Shown piece after piece: positions 56,288 to 64,000 of a DNA stretch of 64,000 nt. A model generated the notes under the pieces. It made no database searches. It was not told the origin of the DNA and saw only the letters and a program-made list of their open reading frames with translations. This DNA is from Sclerotinia nivalis (taxonomy: Eukaryota; Ascomycota; Leotiomycetes; Helotiales; Sclerotiniaceae): the NCBI GenBank assembly GCA_029531795.1, contig JAPEIS010000002.1:2852001-2916000 (forward strand), written 5' to 3'. The translations under genes were made by a program, and so were the position numbers. Positions within the stretch are counted from its first letter, which is position 1; each line of letters opens with the position of its first letter.

Positions 56288-57889
56288 AGCATTAATTTTA
56301 TACCATACACGTCCCAGCTAATCATAAGCGCGTAGTACATTTCATCCCCCACAAAAGTCCCCATAGTTGTCGCACAAACAGCTAAGACCCGCCACGCCGC
56401 AACTCATGCATCCATGAGAACCAGTCCTTTGCCTTTTACATCCCTTCACGTAACACCAACATTTCCTTTAGATGGCCTCAATGGCTGGCGCCCCACGATT
56501 TTCATTTCTATACCGCAGCTCACACATTACAACGTGTAAAGGAGAACCAATCAGTAACCTCTTATGTTTCCTAACGAAACGCCAACATACTCTTTAGGTA
56601 ACAATTACGAGTACGTTCCCCCGATACTCCAGTAATATAAAGCCATATATATGGCAATGTTAATAGTCACTCCAATAAACCAAACACATCTCACATCCCC
56701 CAAAATTTCTTCAAAAGCATATCTTCTATAATTTGGATTTGCTGTTTACACTGCCGCTCTCCTCTAAACATATTGATACTTCACTGTGTCATTTGTACTA
56801 TGTCGTTTTATAATGTCTATCACATTACTTCCAACGCATGCCAAGAAACCATCAGGGCATCTTTGTTGAAACTTTAGAGCTTGGAAAAAATACCGGACAT
56901 CTCTATCATATCACTGGTGATGTTTAGAGTGGAATGAAACATGACCATAGACCAACGAAGGACCCCGCAGATTCCATTTCGTTTGGCGGCTTGAAGGAAC
57001 TTATCGGCACCGTTACAGTCGACAAATATCCTGAAATCCGCGGCATAAGTCGACGGTGTTCCTGCACCTAAAAAGCAATTCAACGGTCCGAGGAAAATAG
57101 CACCACATGAGCCCTTGAGACGCTGTCAAGAGTGGACCAGCGAGGCTATTCAGGCTTTGATCGACAAAAATGTGCTTCAACCGGCCACCGCTCAAAGCCC
57201 ATCCTCTTGATTCGTGTTGGCTTTGCAGCAACAAGCACCACTGTATGAGCTCTAGAAAATGGCGATCTTACATTCATTGCATTGCAAGCATTGAGTGTGG
57301 TGAAGTTGTTTGAGTTGAATTCGGATATTCATAGTGGGTTATTATTTATATTGAATTGGGATATTCATAATGGATTATTATCTATGTTGAATTCGGATAT
57401 TTATAGTGGGTTATTATTTATATTGAATTGAAATATTCATAATGGGTTATTATCCTTGTTGGATTCGGATATTCACAGTGGGCTATTTTCCATATTGAGT
57501 TGGGATATTCGGTTTATTTTATTATTCGAGCTGGGTTGATACTCGAGTATATCGATGGTTTATTGTGTGTGTTTAGCTAGAATGTTCAAGATTATAGTTT
57601 AATTTTGATTTGAGTAGATTATAAACAAGAAGATCACCTGTTTTGCTTGCATAAAGGTTTTGGTGGTTGTGTACATTGATATGAACAGGTATTACAGGTA
57701 TTGAATGTATCAAATACTCCTGCAGAAACGTACTCGGATATACATAAAGTAACCTAGCTCCCGCTCATTAAACGAAGGGTATCCCACCACAGCATAAATT
57801 ATCCATCTCAAGCATACAATAGCCACAATCATGATATCAAAATCAACTCCTAATCATACATACTACAGCCCCTCGCGTCTAGCCCGCGC
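56288..57889. other. Intergenic with 36-bp satellite
   Basis: About 1.6 kb between the broken kinase gene and pot1. Short minus-strand frames near 56874-57083 and 57013-57234 have no domain. The tandem array at 57315 is listed separately. Confidence 0.45.
57315..57517. repeat. 36-bp tandem repeat, five full copies plus a partial
   Basis: Copies start at 57315, 57351, 57387, 57423, 57459 and 57495. Units begin TTGAATT or a variant and contain GATATTCATA and GGGTTATTATT. Odd copies share TTCGGATATT and even copies mostly TTGGGATATT, so the array has a 72-bp higher-order form. The unit is twelve codons long in one frame, with one stop in the fourth copy. Confidence 0.9.
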
Positions 57890-60336
57890 TCATCTAACCA
57901 TAGTTCCCCACAGCCCGAAAACTCTCTGCCATCTCTTTCCCTCTCCTGCATCCGCCTTCTCTGGATCTTCTTCATTAACTTTAACGCCATATTGCTTGAT
58001 ACAGCATTCAAAGGGCTTGTTTCTCGGCTTAATTTCTAGTGGTGTTTCTGCTTTTTCATTCTCCTTGTTGTCTTGTAGATTGACATCTCTTTCCACAAAG
58101 GCGGTAGATTTCTGAGGGTTTTTGTTTTGTTTTGGGCAGCTCAAGCCCTCCGTTTCCTCATCATCTGGTGGTAGACTACCATTGGTCTGTCTAGGGTCAT
58201 CTTCTTCATCATCGGATTCTGAATCTGCAGTCATGGAAACCTCTGGCAGCAATTCTTCTTCTTGTAATTTTCCTTGGATCTCTTTTGCAAGTATAGCTAT
58301 TTTTTGCTCTTCCAAATCACCCCAGAGTGTGAAGAGTCTTTCTTTGATATTGTTCAGCATTTCTGGGTTTGTTCGTAGGCTTTAAAAGTCTTATTAGCGT
58401 TGCTTTTCTCGATGACAAACAAGCATGTAAATCTGGATTTAAGGATGGAAAGTCATACTTGCAAGCATCATTCAGACCATTAAATAACAACTGTGCATCT
58501 TTGTTTCCCACAATAAGAGTAGCTCTGTCCTTGGAAGCATCTGGATTTGCATCCTCAACCACAAGTGCAAATCGCCATTTCCATTTCTTTTTGGGAATCT
58601 CTTCTCCATCGCGAAAACTCTTCATATTCTTTTCAGGGCCATCATCTTCATCACCACTATAATCAGGTAACAAGTCATATTCGCTAGGTTTGCGGCCAAC
58701 TGCAAAGTCGGCAATGTTTTGAGGAAAATAATCTACCACTCGAACATTGGCTTTGTAATTTTTGTTTTCAAAGGGTACATGAATTCCGGCATATTTGGGA
58801 TCCGAGGAGAGGGGTGTGCGTTGCAGAATAGTTGATAGAGGCACTATAGCATCATGGGGCCGAGAAGGATGTAATACCACTATAGACTTATTAATTATGA
58901 ATAACTCATCGCACGAAGACTTACCATTGTCATTCAAATCAAGATTTTTAGTAACTTTTGTCTCGATCACAGCAGTTTTGGCATCTGCCTTAGCTCGTAA
59001 TTCCTTTCTTCGGGCTTTAGAATTCTTCCCGTTTGGTTGTCCATCAGCTTTGCGCTTGGTTCCCGCCCTCGCAATTTCTTCTTGAAATTTCTTTATGTCC
59101 TTTTTGTGCTTTTTGTTCCAATCATACTTTCGTTGAACACAATCTTTCCATCGAGGATCATTGTTCTGAGGATCTTCAGATTGTTTCATGATCTCGACTT
59201 GGACTTTACCCTCAAATGCTCCTCGATCACCACGAAGCTTACCCTCCAATAGACCCGCTTTGCCGACAACGAATTGAACGTTGGTCAAACGAAGCCACTG
59301 GCCTTCCTTGACCTTTTCTTTAATGAAATCGGCATGGGAGTCGAATAATGTAAGCTGAATGGTCATTTTCCCGAATGGACCTTTCCATTCTTTCGCTTCG
59401 TCCCTAGGCTTTGCTTTTATATAACCGTAATCATCACCATCGCGACCTTCCGTCGTGACATTAGATAACTCCGGTAGAATATAATTGTAAAAGTTAGGGT
59501 GAGCTGTGTAGTCCGTAAGGTAAACGGTAACCATATCATAACTAGCTCCATAGATCTTTCTCACTTCACCGATGATATCGTGGAAGGAACCTTCCTTCAC
59601 ATCTTTGAGTAGACTATACTTATCCCTGACATTCATAGCTTTGTCTGCTTTTTCCTGAAATTCTTGAGTATTAGGGAGCTCAAGTTCATCGAGGTGTTGG
59701 TTTGACCATATCACATACTTGGTCTCGATTGGTTCTGGACGTCGGCATCTAGCAGGTGGCGTCGAAATCCAAGGAGCTTTGAAAATGGGGAAAATAGCTG
59801 TAGGGATGTTCGCAGAACGGAGTATATGGTATTCAGTGGAAATGTGAGATAATAACTGTATCTCTCCCATGCGCATTTGAACCTAAGATTTGTCAATCCA
59901 CAAGCAGAACGATAAGAAATGAGGAGGGGAATACCTTTGCATTACGGATAAGCACAGCATCTTTTGGATTATAGATTCGTGGCATTTTATCCTCTGATGC
60001 AAAAACACTCATTCTTAAGCCAAGTTTCTCGGATCGTGAAGAATAATCTTTAATTTGAAAACTGCTTTTAAAATCTGAACAAATACGTTAGTATATATGG
60101 CGCAGAAGAAGTGTATTTTATGGTTATATAATGAATTGCCCACCTGTTCCCCTAGTTTTTATAGGAGGTTGATAATCCATCACGAATCCTATTACGTTGA
60201 CAAATTGCTTTTTCACAGTTCCACCTGGTAGGATATCCAAATTCTTGATTTGCTCAACAGTATGAAATCCTGAGGGAATGGCCATTTCGGATTTAGGTAT
60301 TGCTGTGATGCTGTCGTTTTCTTGGACATTGTCCAT
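57890..60336 (-). CDS. pot1: Protection of telomeres protein Pot1
   Basis: Five exons, 60336-60144, 60074-59935, 59882-58925, 58879-58459 and 58379-57890, give 733 residues. Residues about 45-190 form the first OB fold (Telo_bind): KKQFVNVIGFVMDYQPPIKT, then after splicing SFQIKDYSS and MPRIYNPKDAVLIRNAKVQM. A second OB-like region (about 245-380) contains FHDIIGEVRKIYGASYDMVT, VYLTDYTAHPNFYNY and WLRLTNVQFVVGKAGLLEG, resembling the Pot1PC domain. Pot1 binds single-stranded telomere ends and blocks their recognition as breaks. The third intron is 45 nt and in frame, so its retention would still give protein. The C-terminus is acidic. An in-frame ATG at 60366 would add ten residues. It is divergent from importin alpha. 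Confidence 0.85.
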
Positions 60337-61410
60337 TTTGAAATGCTTCAAGAGACACTTGGGCAAACCCCCGCAGTACTATTTTACCTTTTCAAATGAT
60401 GCTCTTGGTAGCAGTGTTTGTTCACTTTGAAGGAAATCGAAAATAAAATTAGTTGGTCATAGATCTAGGAACACAAGCTTTTGGTGTACAATTTGTATAC
60501 TGAACGTTCTTTTGAATGTATATGAAGTATGTTTCCTGTGATTGCCCCTTGCCTCTTCCTTATAAATAGATACGTTGAAGTTGATCGAATGTCAAATGCA
60601 TGCTCTGTAAGGTAGATGCAACAGAAGTAACTCTACCTGCCATAGAACTCGTGATGTACAGATTGTATAGTGAATGTCCTTTCGAATCCGTGTCAAGTAT
60701 GGTCGCTGCTGTGCTTGCTCCTCGCCTTTTCCTTGTAAATAAATGCGTGGATGTTAATGAGGTTAATTGAATCTCGAAATGCTTTGATAGATGCGAGTGA
60801 AGCTGATATCCCCGTCACTCGTGACTTGTAAAGGTAGAAATTAAACACCGAAGACTCTGTTGTACCTAGATCGGCATGTACGGTGAACTAAATAAAGTAA
60901 AGTGAAGTTATCTTTTCTATGGTGGCTTGATACTCTCGTCTTCTCCTCTTGCTTGTAAATAAATAGACGCGTTAATTGAATCTCATGCAAATGCATCTAT
61001 GGCTATGGTAGACGCGACAGAAGCTTACCTAATAATATTCCCTGCATGTCATAAACTCACCAATCAACAATCATCCAATCAAAAGGAACGAACCGCAGAG
61101 AACGCTTCGACTTCTTAGTCAATCTTTTCAATCTTTCATGTTTCGCTAAGGTCACGTTTCAAATTAGCTTTACCGCTTTCAGCTTGGAGGCGGATTGTTC
61201 CTCTTCCTATTCTTTTGGAGCCTTCTTCTCAATCCATTGGAGCCAAAGAAACTTCTATAATTTTCCCTCCAATCTCTTCTCATTCACTACAACAAATACA
61301 TCCAAAATTCAAATTTTATCTACACCATCTGTAAGGTTGTGTTTGATTTAAATCTCTTACTTCCTTTTACAAAACAACAAAAACATATCGATTTCAGTCA
61401 TATCGCAACC
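60337..61410. promoter_or_regulatory. Divergent region, pot1 / importin alpha
   Basis: About 1.07 kb holding both promoters. The last about 150 bases before 61411 are pyrimidine- then A-rich, a typical leader for a highly expressed fungal gene. Much of the rest is a degenerate repeat, listed separately. Confidence 0.45.
60478..61045. repeat. Degenerate tandem repeat, about 170-220 bp unit, three copies
   Basis: Three diverged copies start at about 60478, 60650 and 60830. Each carries a CCTCTTCCTT/CTTTTCCTT-type tract, then TAAATA and an ACGTTGA/GCGTTAA block, a GAAT(G/C)TC(A/G)AAATGC-type block and a GTAGATGC/GTAGACGC block. Similarity is clearest between the first and third copies. No coding frame runs through it. 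Confidence 0.55.
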
Positions 61411-63444
61411 ATGGCCGATCGTTATATCCCAGAGCATCGTCGAACTCAGTTCAAAGCAAAGAACACTTTCAAGCCTGATGAATTAAGACGTCGTCGCGAG
61501 GAACAACAAGTCGAGATTAGAAAAGTCAAGCGTGATGAGAATCTTGCAAAGAGAAGAGGTATTACAGCAGGAGATGGATCTTCACGACCGGGAGCCTCTT
61601 TGGGTGCTGAGCCTGATAGTGATGATGATACCGCCCCTACAGAAAGTCAGGTAAGTTGTGATCGCGCATATTCATTTCTATCTAACTGGCACTGGCACTC
61701 GCCCATTATTCCCACATTACTCTACACAGTCATACCAATACTTCTTTCAATATACCCCACCACCAGGAACTTTCAAAATAGCTTTCAACTATTTACTTAC
61801 CTTGGTGGGGTAGCAACCATTTCCTAGTGATAATGTTTTTCGCTTCTGCGATTGACCCTCTATCACAGCTTTATCGCGAACGTTAATGCTAGGTTTCGGT
61901 TTCACAACCTGAACAATATAATTGTTCCTTATCAAATACCCTGTCCATCATGGCTAATCAAATTTTCTTTTCAATAGTTGAACGATGACCTTCCTTTAAT
62001 GGTACAAGGCGTATTTTCCGAACAAATCGATGCACAAATTCAAGCCACAACCAAATTCAGAAAGTTACTTTCAAAAGAAAGAAACCCTCCTATCGAAGAA
62101 GTTATTAAGACTGGTGTCGTTTCACGATTTGTCGAATTCCTCCGTTCCCCTCACACACTTGTACAATTCGAGGCAGCATGGGCTCTTACAAATATCGCAT
62201 CTGGTTCTGCTCAACAAACCCAAGTTGTTATTGAAGCTGGTGCCGTTCCAATTTTCGTTGAATTACTCGGAAGTCATGAACCAGATGTTAGAGAACAAGC
62301 TGTTTGGGCTTTAGGAAATATTGCTGGTGATAGCCCATCATGCAGAGATTACGTTTTGGGATGTGGTGCCCTTAAGCCTCTTCTCGCTCTTTTGGGTGAT
62401 AGCAGAAAGTTGAGCATGCTTCGTAATGCTACCTGGACTCTTAGCAACTTCTGTCGTGGAAAGACACCACAACCTGATTGGACTACCGTAAGGATTCCCA
62501 CTCTGCTCCCTTTACTATGCTAAGACTTACAATTATAGCAGATCTTACCAGCTCTGCCAGTTTTGGCCAAGCTCGTTTACTCCTTGGATGATGAAGTTTT
62601 GATCGATGCTTGTTGGGCAATTTCATATCTTTCCGATGGCGCCAATGATAAGATACAAGCTGTCATCGAAGCCGGTATTCCTCGTCGTCTCGTGGAATTG
62701 TTGATGCACGCCTCTACCTCGGTTCAAACCCCTGCTCTTCGTTCCGTTGGAAACATCGTTACTGGTGATGATGTTCAAACCCAAGTTATCATTAACTGTG
62801 GCGCTCTCCCAGCTTTGTTGTCCCTCTTGAGCTCAGGAAAGGATGGTATTAGAAAGGAAGCTTGCTGGACCATTTCCAACGTTACTGCTGGTAACTCTAC
62901 TCAAATTCAAGCAGTTATCGATGCCAACATCATTCCACCTCTAATTCATCTTTTGTCTAATGGCGACCTCAAGACCCGCAAGGAAGCTTGTTGGGCAATC
63001 TCCAATGCTACCTCCGGTGGTCTTCAAAAGCCAGAGCAAATTCGTTACTTGGTTAACCAAGGTTGCATCAAACCACTTTGCGATCTTTTGGCCTGCCCGG
63101 ATAACAAGATCATTCAAGTCGCCCTTGATGGTCTTGAGAATATTTTGAAGGTTGGTGAGATGGATAAGGATGCTGCTGGAGAAGGAACTGAGAGCATTAA
63201 CCGATATGCTTTGTTCATCGAGGAATGCCACGGTATGGAGAAGATTCACGATTGCCAAACTAACGCAAACGAAGAGATCTACATGAAGGCATACAACATG
63301 ATTGAAAAATACTTCTCTGATGAGGAAGAAGGTGCTGATGATGGTCAACCACAAATCGCTGGTAATACTTTCGGTTTCGGTACCAATGGAGAACAATCTG
63401 GTAACTTCAACTTCGCCAATGGTGGGGATACGATGGATATGTAA
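61411..63444 (+). CDS. SRP1: Importin subunit alpha (karyopherin alpha, Srp1-like)
   Basis: Three exons, 61411-61650, 61978-62487 and 62542-63444, encode 550 residues. The N-terminus ([20 protein letters not shown] to about residue 60) is the basic importin-beta-binding domain, with [16 protein letters not shown]. About ten armadillo repeats follow, with the conserved W...N pairs that bind nuclear localisation signals visible in [44 protein letters not shown] and [11 protein letters not shown]. The C-terminus is acidic, ending DTMDM, as in the family. It carries cargo with classical signals into the nucleus with importin beta. The first intron is about 330 nt, long for this window. Codon use fits high expression. 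Confidence 0.95.
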
Positions 63445-64000
63445 ACATCTTTTATGAGTCAACAAATCCTCCAGCTTTTAGCTATTCTTTCCATTCCAAA
63501 GTTCTCTAATACGACTTCTAATAACAAATTGACATTGTCGTCACTAACAATAAATCGGACCTAAAGTTTCGGCACCGATAGTTCTCCTCAATCTGCGAAT
63601 GCGCATAAAAAAACGCCAAATTTATCCACCCAAAGCACGTTTTTCCCCCGATGTGACCAACGATTAGCGAAAGATTCACCGTCATGTATTTTCCCTTTCT
63701 TACCGTTTTTACAACCAACCACCAACAACCTCGGCACATCAAAGGCGTTTTTTGATCAGTTTTTTCTCGAGGTTCATTCTGCCCCTTCTGTTCATTTTTT
63801 TTTTTCTAAATTCAAAGTTTTTGCGACATTGAGACATGGTAGCTTGAAAGCGACATGATTCTCCCCACGGAGTTCAGATGAATATTTTTTTCATGCAATG
63901 ACACATTAGTGTGATACGATGTGTGGTGAGTATGGTAGCTTGAAAGCTCCTACTCTAAATGAGGTGCTACGAGATGAGGATTTGGTATTGGATGATGGAT
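63445..64000. other. Right edge, no gene seen
   Basis: About 550 bases downstream of importin alpha. It holds the 3' untranslated region and A+T-rich DNA. The sentence-like repeat GTAGCTTGAAAGC occurs twice (about 63839 and 63934). No supported frame. Confidence 0.4.

Noticed and set aside
58317..58460. Straight read-through of pot1 exon 4 to a stop at 58317
   Set aside because: A donor at 58458 and acceptor near 58380 join to a long acidic C-terminal frame, which makes a better protein than the read-through tail.

Overview
This is a stretch of nuclear DNA from a filamentous ascomycete (Pezizomycotina). The evidence is short introns (mostly 45-100 nt) with GTAAGT/GTATGT donors and CTAAC/CTGAC branch points, Zn(II)2Cys6 regulators, a fungal-type complex I 20.9 kDa subunit, an Egh16/Gas1-like secreted protein and A+T-rich intergenic DNA. 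A leotiomycete related to Botrytis or Sclerotinia is my best guess, but that is inference. No tRNA, rRNA or CRISPR was recognised.

Layout: an F-box protein (-), a tiny basic protein (-) and an orphan ORF (+) occupy 0.7-3.9 kb. Deoxyribose-phosphate aldolase (+) converges with a Zn2Cys6 regulator (-) at 5.3-7.9 kb. A housekeeping block follows at 9.9-18 kb: tRNA adenosine deaminase TAD2, complex I 20.9 kDa subunit, replication-fork protein Csm3/Swi3 and the Ski2 RNA helicase. After about 4.5 kb of gene-poor repeat DNA comes an eight-exon AlkB-like dioxygenase (-) with a PCNA-binding motif and two zinc ribbons. Then come a peroxisomal acyl-CoA ligase, the WD40 protein Sqt1, a small secreted repeat protein, and a dienelactone hydrolase divergent from a Zn2Cys6 regulator. 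The cohesin subunit Scc3 is divergent from urease accessory protein UreD, and an Egh16-like secreted protein follows. Pot1 and importin alpha are divergent at the right end.

The most unusual region is 51.9-56.3 kb. A 1.08-kb LINE-like element lies between 13-bp target-site duplications and ends in an ATCA-type tail. Its first about 78 nt can be folded as a hepatitis-delta-like self-cleaving ribozyme beginning exactly at the element's first base. A 5'-truncated 210-bp relative with its own 13-bp duplication has split an APH-family kinase gene, which also carries an in-frame stop.

Several genes serve genome maintenance (AlkB-like, Csm3, Scc3, Pot1), but their proximity need not mean co-regulation. 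All gene models were spliced by eye. Exon boundaries keep the reading frame throughout but have not been tested against transcripts.
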